Part shown: positions 12,011 to 22,200 of the stretch, piece after piece
How the letters are laid out: every line of letters starts with the position of its first letter
How positions within the stretch are numbered: the stretch's first letter is position 1
Source of the DNA: Protula sp. h YS-2021
Lineage: Eukaryota; Annelida; Polychaeta; Sabellida; Serpulidae
Assembly: GCA_949752745.1 (NCBI GenBank)
Contig: OX457027.1
Coordinates: forward strand, 88,247,720-88,311,719
Direction: 5' to 3'
Length of the DNA: 64,000 nucleotides
Made by a program: the position numbers and the translations under genes
The notes under the pieces: model-generated
Databases searched by the model: none
Told to the model about the DNA's origin: nothing
Seen by the model: the letters and a program-made list of their open reading frames with translations, nothing else

Positions 12011-12232
12011 AATTAAACACACAACAATTGACCTTGGTCTTATCAGTGTTTGTTTTTGATACTGTGTACCTTTTGCTCCTCATCCCCTCGCCCGAACATT
12101 CCCCAGACATTAAGGATTAAAAATGACCGTACTGCGTCCTGAAGCGAGACATTTAAGGTAGCCGTTAACTTGTGCAAGTGGGGTAAACCGAAGATATGTT
12201 GACAGTGTGGTCTAGTTAGGGCTAACCCCCAG

Positions 12233-13505
12233 CAAAGACTGTTTACTACTAAGATATGACACTCAGCCATTTTCGCGTATCCAGACCGCAGTGGCGCCGC
12301 CTGGTATAAGAGTTGCAAATTAAGCTGTCAGTACATTGGGGCTACCTGGAAAATGGACGTGTTTTTCAACTTTTCATTACTTTTTCGGTCTTAATGTTTA
12401 TAAAAACATGTTGTCGCCTGGATAATGATTAGTAAAGAATAAGAGTATGGCTACTACAAGAAGAGGACGACCTTGTGCAGCAATAGGATGCGGTAATGAC
12501 TACTACAACTGCAATCTTTCCTTCTTTAGATTTCCAACGGACAAACATATAAAACACTGTTTATGTTCGAAACCCCTCTCTCAAAAATTACAATATCGCG
12601 CCACGCGCCAAAAATTCGAAGTACAAAGAAGGAATTAAAAAACTCCAAAAGCATCTTTTTTCTGTGGGTCCATCCTCACCTAAAGAAAAATGTGATGAAA
12701 AAAGGATAGTTTGTTTCAACGCCTTCATCAACAACTACACCTGATATGCCCAAAAACAATTTAAAAAAAGAGGTGCAACGACTTCGTCAAAGGTTTGGAG
12801 GGCGAAAAAAAAAAACAAACAAAACGGACCAATTCTGCAGCGGCCAAAATTAATTCTTGCATGAATGAACTTAGCCAATATTTATTTATACCATCCGAAA
12901 AATTGGGTTATTTTTGTGAAAGATCTGGAATCCGTTTTCGTCACCGTTTTTCCAATGGTGCAGCACATGAAAAAACTTGACACGAGACTCGTTTGCCATA
13001 TATATGGAAAAATGTAATTGAATGTACAAATACCGCGTATGTTAAAAAGATAAAAGGCGCTCTAAGATTGTTCATGAAGATGCGAATTCCAGAAAAAGGC
13101 AAATTTTTTCTTCAGTTAGATCCTAGAGTGATAAAAGAAACAGAAAAGTCTTACAGTTTATTCATGTGTAAATGTGAGAGCAGTATTTACCTTTTTCTGT
13201 TGTGATCTTTGATGGGAGGGTGGGGAGGGGATGATCGTTATCTGATCAGATTTGTTAAATAAAAACTGGCTGTGCTAATAAAATGGCATTTTTTATCCTT
13301 CTTTCCTCTATTGTTAATCTCCTGTTGAAATAAATTACTTTAAATCCCCTAAAATCTATTGAAATATTGCGCTTAACACCAATACTGTAAAGTGTTTTGA
13401 CAGCTGTTTTTCTGAGTTTGCAACTCTGCTACCAGGGGCGCTGCAATCAGCTGGATACTATAGGCTGTATAGGGAGTGTCATATCTTAGTAGTTTATAGT
13501 CTTTG
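12233..13505 (+). mobile_element. Decayed P-like (THAP) DNA transposon
   Basis: The ends CAAAGACTGTTTACTACTAA and, inverted at the right, CTTAGTAGTTTATAGTCTTTG form terminal inverted repeats that continue with ATATGACACTC and, more weakly, for about 100 bp. A perfect 7-bp direct repeat, CCCCCAG, flanks the element (12226-12232 and 13506-13512). Inside, a frame from 12447 codes a THAP-type N-terminus. The P superfamily makes 8-bp duplications and carries THAP zinc fingers, so this is the best fit. The element is only 1.27 kb and its transposase is broken. Confidence 0.7.
12447..12638 (+). pseudogene. THAP-domain transposase remnant
   Basis: The frame opens MATTRRGRPCAAIGCGN and continues LSFFRFPTDK, matching the first half of a THAP zinc finger (C-x4-C, then the FRFP core). 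The final C-x2-H pair is not in frame. Downstream frames (12795-12980 and 12993-13205) look like further transposase pieces, but no catalytic motif is recognisable. It lies inside the inverted-repeat element 12233-13505. Confidence 0.55.
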
Positions 13506-13512
13506 CCCCCAG

Positions 13513-13779
13513 ATTGAACAACAGCCGTTCGACGGGTTCGACCCAAAAGAAATTCCGGCTAATTTCGACGAAGACATACATGTGAAGTTCGTTGACAGTA
13601 ACAAGGATCTTCCTGTTGAAGGCGAACTGACCGAGGCAGAAATTTGTGCGGATATCAAAAATTCCGGATTACCAGATACAGACGAGCAAGAGACAGAAAC
13701 ACCCTTTCATTCGAACAAAGAACTTCTCGATGCTTGGATATCGTTCGTGCTCGAATGCAGTGAGTCCTCTCGATCCTAG
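13513..13779 (+). pseudogene. Possible pogo/Tigger-like transposase C-terminus
   Basis: The frame reads FDGFDPKEIPANFDEDIHV, then LPVEGELTEAEICADIKNSG and an acidic, E/T-rich stretch, ending at TAG 13777-13779. This resembles the acidic tail of CENP-B/Tigger-type transposases (ELTxEEI). No DDE core is present upstream because the P-like element abuts it. The call rests on general resemblance only. Confidence 0.4.
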
Positions 13780-14059
13780 TTATTTTTACAGACTCGAAAC
13801 TCAGATTATGTCAGATCTCACGAGCAAAGTCTAACAACCAACCTTTGACAATTTTTTTTTATAAGTTGTGATTTTATTGTGAATTTATTGTGAATTGTAA
13901 ATGAAAGTGCAGTTCATTTTAATTCAAGTAATAAATGTGTCATCTAAGCAAGTGACTTCAATTTCACATCTTTTATTATGATGTGGGGAGGGGGGAGGGT
14001 GGTACCGAATGCCCTTGTGTGGAACATGCAGGTCAGATCGGCCAAATATACTGTCTCAA

Positions 14060-14148
14060 ACAAGAAAACCGGATAAACGCATAAACCGTATAATCGCATA
14101 ATTTGGTCTGAAAAATGGATTATGCGATAAACCGGTTTCGCCTGTGCT
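14060..14148. repeat. pogo/Tigger-like terminal fragment
   Basis: The phrases AACCGGATAAACGCATAAACC and GGATTATGCGATAAACCGG form an imperfect palindrome like the copies at 5290-5412 and 11880-12010. It could be the right end of the element whose transposase tail lies at 13513-13779. Confidence 0.4.
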
Positions 14149-14149
14149 G

Positions 14150-14420
14150 CCACGTTACACATCTTCAATATACATATTTTCACCATGCAAGGTTTCAGGT
14201 TCCTATGACAATCACTTCTATGAGAAGTCGGCCGGACAAAATATCGTCTCACGGATAAGTTCAAGTCAAAAATTCACAATTTTTGACAATGTCATAAAGG
14301 TTCCTACGACAATCACTTCTATTAGAAGTCGGCCGGACAAAACATCGTCTCACGGATAAGTTCAAGCCAAAAATTCACCATTTTTGAAAATTTCCACGAC
14401 GTCAATTTTTGGCCGATAAC
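14150..14420. repeat. Dispersed repeat, copy 2 with internal duplication
   Basis: Same orientation as 11676-11858. The part containing GAAGTCGGCCGGACAAAA occurs twice (about 14226 and 14327), so this copy has an extra internal repeat of about 100 bp. Confidence 0.75.
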
Positions 14421-17400
14421 TAGATCCCTCCGTTTCACAGGGGATAAATAGGTACTCTTAACAAGTCTCGCTGTTTGATGCGCTCATTTCAGCTTTTAGT
14501 TTATTCTCAGCTTATGGTTTATTATGCACTAGAAAGTCTAAGCATACAAATACACCGAATGCATGGCTCAGAATACTAACGATTTTACGGTGTAGTTCAT
14601 TTCAACCTGTACACTTGTACCAGTTGCCACTTTTCAAAGTATGTTCAAGTATGTACAATTTTTATTTATGGGCAGTATTGTTTTCAAGCACGATACACAG
14701 ATTGAATGGAAAAATTGAGGTGGCATTTTGTGGGCAGTTTTTTGTGCGAATAATTGGTCTTGGTTTATTTTTGTTTCTTACACTCTTAAGCATTCAGTTA
14801 GGTCTGTCAGTTGTGCTGAAAATGATAGCAGAGTTATATTAAATCGATAAAAATCCCCAAACTGGCTTTTTCTTGTCTTTTTCATCTCAACCGCTTGCTT
14901 TATGTAAACACTGATGATTTCTGACTGTGAAATAAAACAACGTTTTAAACCTTACAGAGTTTAATTGTTGTTCAATAAATATAACGAATTATCTTTGCAA
15001 TAGTAACATACTCCGTTGTTGTTGAACAGCGGCGGTTCGGTCTGTTGTGTATAACACCTTTTTACTCCGCATACTCTGGGGATTTCGCGAAAATAGTACC
15101 ATAAAAGAGCGGAACTTCTTTATAAAATATCCATTCACTCTGTGTTTTTACATAACAGATAGATCTCATCAGAGGTCACCTTTAACAACGAAACTCCCCG
15201 GGCTTGAAACGTCCTAATGCACATTCTGGTCACAACGCGCTAGTCCAGGCCTAAACCTAAAACGTATGATTTCTTGATTTACTGCGGTCGATATACATTT
15301 ACTTTTTTATACTACAGTGATTTCCACTTATTTTCTGATACACTGGAAATTAATTTGAGATCTCGCATTCACTTGCAAGAGATAAATATAAATAATTAAG
15401 CATAAGTGTCGGATTTTGATAAACAGTAACGTCATGGACTCGTTAATATCGGTAAAATTTTATTTTTGCAAAACGACAACAATTTTAAAGTTACCTTATG
15501 ATCTCAAAATATTGAAACATTCATATTTTTGTGTGTTAACTTCTGTTTGTGTAACAAAGAAACCGACCATAAGTTGAAGCTTCAGATATGTCTATAAAAT
15601 ATCTCTTCATTGGTCTGTGCTTTTAGCGATCCACTGAACAAATGCAGCGCGTTTAGGAAGTCGCTAATTTCTGACACTCGCTGTGACCAATAGTTATCCT
15701 TCGACAATATTTACACCTGCTGGCTATTATAATTAATATCACTTGTCGGTTCTAAAGTTGTGGTAAGAGGATTGCAATGTACCATGTCCATGACTTTTTA
15801 CAAGACTCCTAAACGCTGAGTCCTGATTTTGAAATAATACCCAAAACGCGGTTTGAAATTTCAAATTACCCCACCCCCTCCCTTTTCTAACGAAATTGGC
15901 ACTGCACGCGGACCGCGTCTGGCCTCAAAATTACCCCTCTCTCTCCGCGTTTTTTTTTTTGGACACACATAGTAACAGATATGATACCAAGTGGCCCCTC
16001 TTTAAATGTACCAGTCACAGTGTGGTTCCGGAATTTCAGGTCCCGTTGCTTTGTCCAAGTGCGCACGGGGCTACATGTTGGGCAAGCAACACAAAGACCT
16101 CCCCTCCACCACTCTCCCCCCCCCCCCCCTTACAGCCATAACATTACAATACGGTGGGAAATATGTCTTTGCTTATCACTTGATGAAGTGGCAGCACTTT
16201 GTGATATATAAACGTTTGATCTATTGACAATGGGGTGATTCACTCAAGTAGGATTGCTGTTTTTATACACTTGCAGTACACGTATACCACATGAAGTTTT
16301 TTTTTACAGTACTTCATACAGAACATATTGACACCGTGGACACACTTCACACGATTTGTTCCTGCCATACTTTATAATCAGTATAATAAGAACGAAAAAG
16401 AACTTTTATTTGTAAGGGGTAACAAGTGTTCCGGGGTAGCGGGTGTTCAGGCATTTACTGCACACATCAATCAGTTCTGTCAGTTTTTAGTATGTGCGCT
16501 GTGTATTACGGTCCGTCTTGTTTCTCTAAGCAAAATAACTGAAAGGTGAAAAGGACAGCAGCTGTAAGAAGGTTTGTTTTCACGTGCTTGAAAAACAAAA
16601 AAAAAAAAAAAAAAAACAGAGCCAACAACGATTGCCAACAAAGAACATCCAGAAAATTATGGGCCGTAATTTACAGTTAAAATTGTATCATAACCAGATG
16701 AAGGGGGTCGCAGTTGATTTCTGAAGTACGTAAAATACACAACAATCGTATGCCAACAGCAAAGCGTGAGATGATGATGGTGATGACATGTTTGGAAATT
16801 CGCCAAAAAATGACGTACTTTGCTGTAATAATACCTGAAGAAAAGGTTGTCCAAAATACTGCGCAGTTGTGGCATTTTATTCGCATGTTTTATATAAGAC
16901 CATTCTTATTACGCTAAACACAAAACTATCGACTTGTTTCTTGTTTACAGTGCACTTCATTTATAATCACTTTGAACTTGGGGCTGTCCAATCACCTTAT
17001 GATGGCCTACGCATTGTTTTTGTTCTTTTTTTTCGCAACCGAAAATATATGGCAATTACTCACTAATAAAATTTCTACAACCAGGACGGGAGGAAACACT
17101 TGTGACAATTTTTTTACACATGTTCAACCAGCCAGTTTTGTTTGTAAAAGTGACTGGCACACGATGGTGACGTCAGGCCCCACTGAAATCACTTAATTAA
17201 CATATCACAGCTTTATTATGCAAAGAACAGGTTATTGCTCGTTCTCTCGCTTTTGCCCCATTTTTATTTCAGTCTCACATCACACATCCAGTAGCAAACC
17301 TGAAATGTTATCAACTGGGCCGTCAATGAACCACTACACTTTCAGAAAAAGGTTATTAAACTTCACGGCAAACATGTCTGTAAATAGTCACTTAAATGTT

Positions 17401-17549
17401 GTACATGTTACATCGACCACATCACACGCCGTAGTGTATCACCAAAATACCTTAAATTTCAGGCATTGTTCTACATACAGTGTACTCTGTACATCTAGTT
17501 TTTATACTCTCAGGGGGTACCCGCAAAAATGAGCTGACAACACACTCAC
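14421..17549. other. Intergenic or intronic, no gene recognised
   Basis: No splice-flanked conserved exon was recognised on either strand. Poly-T, poly-C and poly-A tracts occur at about 15949, 16120 and 16597. If the exon at 17550-17781 belongs to a multi-exon minus-strand gene, its downstream exons would lie here. Confidence 0.4.
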
Positions 17550-17781
17550 CAGGGCCACTACACCGGCGCACAAGCCAACCAGAGCCGCACCACCAGCATA
17601 CAAGCCAACCAGAGCCGCACCAGCCGCGAACAAGCCAACCACAGCAACACCACCGGTGTAAAAGCCAACCAGAGCCGCACCAGCCGCGAACAAGCCAAGT
17701 GGAGCCGTCCCACCGGCGAACAGGCCAACCAGAGCCGCACCACCGGCGCACAAGCCAACCAGAAAACAAACAAAAAAGACA
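17550..17781 (-). CDS. Probable exon coding hydrophobic 10-residue repeats
   Basis: On the minus strand a perfect acceptor (TTCTATTTTGCAG, ending at 17782) and a perfect donor (GTGAGTGTG from 17549) bracket 232 bases that are open in one frame. The frame starts VFFVCFLVG and then has about seven copies of a decapeptide of the form GLFAGGAALV (variants GLFAAGAALV, GLYAGGAALV, GFYTGGVAVV). This would be a glycine-zipper-like membrane segment. The DNA is a 30-bp minisatellite, so the plus strand is open too (QPEPHHRRTS repeats), but only the minus strand has matching splice sites. Alternatively the exon is not spliced at 17782 and begins at an ATG at 17810. Identity is unknown. Confidence 0.45.
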
Positions 17782-19098
17782 CTGCAAAATAGAAACCGCA
17801 AACAGCTCAAGAACAGTTAAGAGTTCCACCCCCTACACACACGAACCTGTACACAGCTCAAAGTGAGTCTCAGGCCTTCAAGCGATCCGCGAAAAAAAAA
17901 AAAAACTAGGAAAACTAGGAACAAATTTGAGGGTTTTTCCTCATTTTTTTTCAATTTTCAGAATTGTCCTTTTTAATTTATCAGCTTACATGTAATTTAA
18001 AGAGAAAATGTTATTTATGTTTAGAAACTCAAGCCCCTTGTTTTTCACTCAGCAAGTTCACTTCATAGGACATGTTTTCCAATACTTCTCACTGGTATGT
18101 CATCCAGCATAGATCTTTATCCTCACGAAGGGTTGTGTTCATAACAAACGCCGAATGAGACACCATCGAGTACCTTCACTGAAACGGGAAAAAATATACC
18201 GAAAAAGACACAATCTGAGAAACCCTTTTTGAGTCTTAAAAAAACTAGTTAATACTGTAAAAACTAGTAATTTCGAAAAAAAAACTAGGAAAACTAGAAA
18301 CCGCCCCCCCCCCCAAAAAAAAAAACTAGGAATACCAGGAAAAACTATATCTAATATGGTCAAAATGGTTCCGTAACTATAGCAACCGTCTTCTCCTTAA
18401 GAAAAATATTCTATGAAACTTTTAACGGTTATAGTTCCGTGGAGGAAACCCACAAGGATTAAACTGGCAGCCGGCCAAGACCGAATTTTTTAAAGGCGTA
18501 TGGTGATAATAAAAATATGACACACACATATACTCCGCAGGACGAAGTTCTGTCCATCGGAAGGAAAAATGTATGACTCGAGAAGGGGCTGCCTATGTCA
18601 CAGCAACGTTAGGTTTCGAACTTCCGCAAATCTCACACCAGTAAAAACACCTTTTCATGAAACATTTCAGGTTGCTTGTTAGGAGAAAATAAACGCAAGA
18701 ACAGAGTGAAACCAGATGGCCGCAGTATTGTCTATTCCTTACGTTGCTCAAGACTAAACACAGCCATGTTGTCACAGAAGCGGATTTGGTCAAGTGTTGG
18801 TGCTTAAGCAGAGCTGGCGCATTTCCTGTACGAAACAAAGCACTTAGCAGCCGCGTGGTGAGTACGGCTAACCAGGGCGTGGCTCACATATAGGCTCTTG
18901 TTGTGAATACACTCAACCCTGTGCAAAACCCTGAGCAATTCCCGCTTGTAGCTGAGTCATGGGAATAAGTCACGTGACACTGTTCAGCAGGGACCATGTG
19001 ACAGTGAACGAATCACTTGATAGCACTATTACGAATCAATAGAATAATCACACTCCTACAACTTAATTGAAAATAAAACGCTCCTAATTCCACCCGCG
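17782..19098. other. Intergenic region downstream of PRELID3
   Basis: No supported exon was found. Repeated phrases AAAACTAGGAAAACTAG occur at about 17895-17915 and 18280-18350 next to A and C tracts, suggesting a degraded inverted or tandem repeat. The 3' untranslated region of PRELID3 should occupy the right edge. Confidence 0.4.
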
Positions 19099-19257
19099 TC
19101 ATAACTTGGTGGATTTCTTCGCAAAAGAATGTTTCAGATTTTCTGTATTAGATTCAAAACTGTGCTTCAGGGAGTCCATTTGCACCTCTGCTGACTTCGA
19201 CAGGCGTTTGGTCTCCTCAGCTATGTTGTCAATCACCCATTCAATTGCTTGCCGCCC
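19099..19257 (-). CDS. PRELID3: PRELID3 exon 6 (stop)
   Basis: The exon codes GRQAIEWVIDNIAEETKRL and a lysine-rich helical tail ending KKSTKL, with TGA at 19101-19099. The acceptor is TTTTATTGCAG. Confidence 0.92.
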   Translation of the reverse strand, partial: GRQAIEWVIDNIAEETKRLSKSAEVQMDSLKHSFESNTENLKHSFAKKSTKL

Positions 19258-22200
19258 CTGCAATAAAATAAGTATACAAATTACAGGAGTAATAATAGCT
19301 GGATATAGCTAAATTATTGTCACACTTCATTAGACTTTTTCCATTATTGCCAAAGTGGTTTTGTTCACTTTTGTTTACTTTCTAAGTTCAGTCCACTGTT
19401 CTTAATCTCAGTCCTGCTGGCAGCTCTCACCTTGTTCGCATTAGAAGCCATTGTATTTCTGACGACGCCTTCAAAATAGCTGGCCATGGGCACACCGTTA
19501 ATTGTTACCACCGCTTCTTGCTTCAGCAATGTTCTGTATAAAAGAATAAATGTGCGCCTTGTTGTTTGCACGCGTCAGGATGTGGACGCGACAGAAAGCT
19601 GAGTGTCGCGAAAGTTAAGATTTAACGTTTCTGAATCCAGCATCTGTGAACGTTTCAATGTAAGCACAAGGTAATGATTGTAACAGTTTCAGACTTGCAC
19701 CAACGACGCTTCTCAGCTCCGTAGCGGACGCAAATAACCTAATGACATCCACGGAAACACTCTCACAACAGGCCTAACTGCCGCTTACGTCCCCCACGCC
19801 CCCTCTTCCCCCACAACGTAGTCACCACCATTCCGCCCCCCCCCACATACACGCAAGCACAAGCCTCCATGCCAGGACCAAGGAGTAGTGAACACCGGGT
19901 GCTCACGAAATGCGTGCACGTATACTTAGTCACGGAAGCAGGGCAATTCCCGACACGACAATTCCTGGCCCGACAATTCCCGACACGACAATTCCTGACC
20001 CGACAAGGACAATTGCCGATATTCCAAAAATATTAAGTACAGATATACCTATTTTATTAAAAAAAAGCTTGTAAATGTTCCGCGGTTGTCTTTGATGCAT
20101 GTGATATATAACATTACAGACAGCAAAATTCCGATCATTAGAGTGTTTGTTTTGTGTAACCTGGAACGATTACGCGGTCCTGGGTGTGTTAAACGTTTTG
20201 CCAATATACCGGTATTGAACTCTCAAATTGCAACCGTTAATTGCAATCAACCAGGAACACAGATTGGCCGGTGTTCTTGGGTTTTGATTGTGACGAAAAA
20301 CCGACTTCTAATTTTCGGTTGGAACGTTTGTTTGTTGGAACTGATCTATAACGGATATCATTTAAGAACTGTCAGATAGAAGATAATTGTGACTCTTTCA
20401 ACGCACATCAAAACATGCCAGTAACTAGTAATGAACGTGGTAAGGTAGTGCCCGCTTGCAAAGCATTACACTGGCAGATGCACAGATAAACAAATTCAGA
20501 AGCATTGTGATTTTTTTTGTTTGTTTTATTTTAAAGTCGGGAATTGTCTAAGACCGTAATTGTCCGTGTCGGGTATTGCTCGTGATCCCTTTGTCACGCG
20601 TCTTGGTGCTTACGGACACAGTACGGACACATGCGCGAGGAGGACAGTACGATACTCACTTTTTTGGGTCTTTCGGATGCTGTGCATATACCAGCTTTTC
20701 GTCAACCGTGATGTGATTGCAAAATGTCAACTGGAAAAGAAATCAATACAATATTTACGACAAAAACTTTTTTCCAAAAATATAACGCATCACTAACTAG
20801 CAACAGAATTATTGATTTTTGTTGTTGTTGTCAATTTCACGTTCTGACAAACATTCAAACGTTCGTCTCTCAGTTTTGTTACTTGTTCAGTTGGGAATCC
20901 ACAGGATCGAATGTAAATCAGGGTTGGCATGGTCAAATCTCAGGTGGATTTATCCAGGGGATTCATCCGGATAAATCCGTCCCGGTCAATTCTCCAAAAG
21001 TGGCTTTTTCTGGTCAATTGTGGTCAGTTCTTACAAGAGACATAAAAACAGCTGAAATAGTCAGAAAACTTATATTTCATCTTTTGAAATTACCCTTAAA
21101 ATAATTAAAATTCTCTTTGAAATATATGTAATAATTAAAATTTTATAATTATTTTATAACAAAATTATATTATGATTATATAATAATTGTTATTATTCAG
21201 CTTTGATTCCTAAATATTTTATTTTAAATTACAGACTATTCAGTTTTCACGTAATAAGAAGCTTTTCTTATTACAAAAATAAGAACTGGGTTGCCTTTAT
21301 ATATATATATTGAGTTGACGTGCACCGGAGACAATTTTTAAAAAAAAGTCGATTCTGCTGACTACGGTTGTAAATAAATACTCGTTATGGTTCATGACTT
21401 GGCATCTTCATTTGTAGACTAGGTGTCTTCAATACCTAAAGGCTTTCCGTTTACTGATATGGAGTGCTTGTTTGTATGTCAACTTGGGAACGTTTGAAGG
21501 CCTGACAATTGACCAGAAAAAGGCAGATTTGACTGGATTTGACCAGAAAAAGGCGGGTAAATCCAGAAAAAACCACTGGCCTGGTCAAATCTGGAAAAGG
21601 CCCTCTTTTTCCCAACCCTGATGTAAATGCTAAAAACTTGTTGCCCAAAACTGAAGCAATACTCACATTTTGGGATTTTAAAGTCATTGTTTTCTTTTTC
21701 GGGTTGACTTCTGAATATTCACTAACGTAGCAAACTCGACTCAAACCGATCAACTGCAAAACAACACTGCCGATATTAAAGAACTTAGATCCATTCCAAT
21801 GTGAAGCCGTACGTTTTTTATTGAAGAAATAATGAACTTTTTTTACAGAGCTGTTATTGTGGCACCAATTGAGAGTATCTGCCCAAGAGATATACCATGC
21901 TAAACCACAATAATATACCCCCCACCCCCTCAAATAGAGTTTCATTCCCGTGTCTTCGGTAGTGTTATTCTGACAACCTTGCTTCCGAGCCGAAAGAATA
22001 TGCGCCTGTTTAAAATGTAAAATACCACTTCCAAAATTTAAATGGTAGACAGTTTATATATTTTACACCAGGAAGTAGTCAGAAGACTGAACTTTGTATA
22101 CTGGTGACTCTTACCGGCGTAACCCAATCTGGTACCGACCATTTTGTAGTCATTAGACGGTGGCTACGTAATATACCGTCTTTTCCCACTCTTCTATCCA

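Noticed and set aside
11989..14148. TA target duplication for the Tigger-like element
   Set aside because: No TA pair is found at either proposed end, so the boundaries are left open.
17480..17866. Plus-strand QPEPHHRRTS repeat protein
   Set aside because: No splice sites or start context on this strand; the minus strand has both splice signals.
18743..18767. Minus-strand start exon MAVFSLEQ with donor GTAAGG, as first exon of the hydrophobic-repeat gene
   Set aside because: It leaves one base, whereas the exon at 17781 needs two, so they cannot join directly; no intermediate exon was found.
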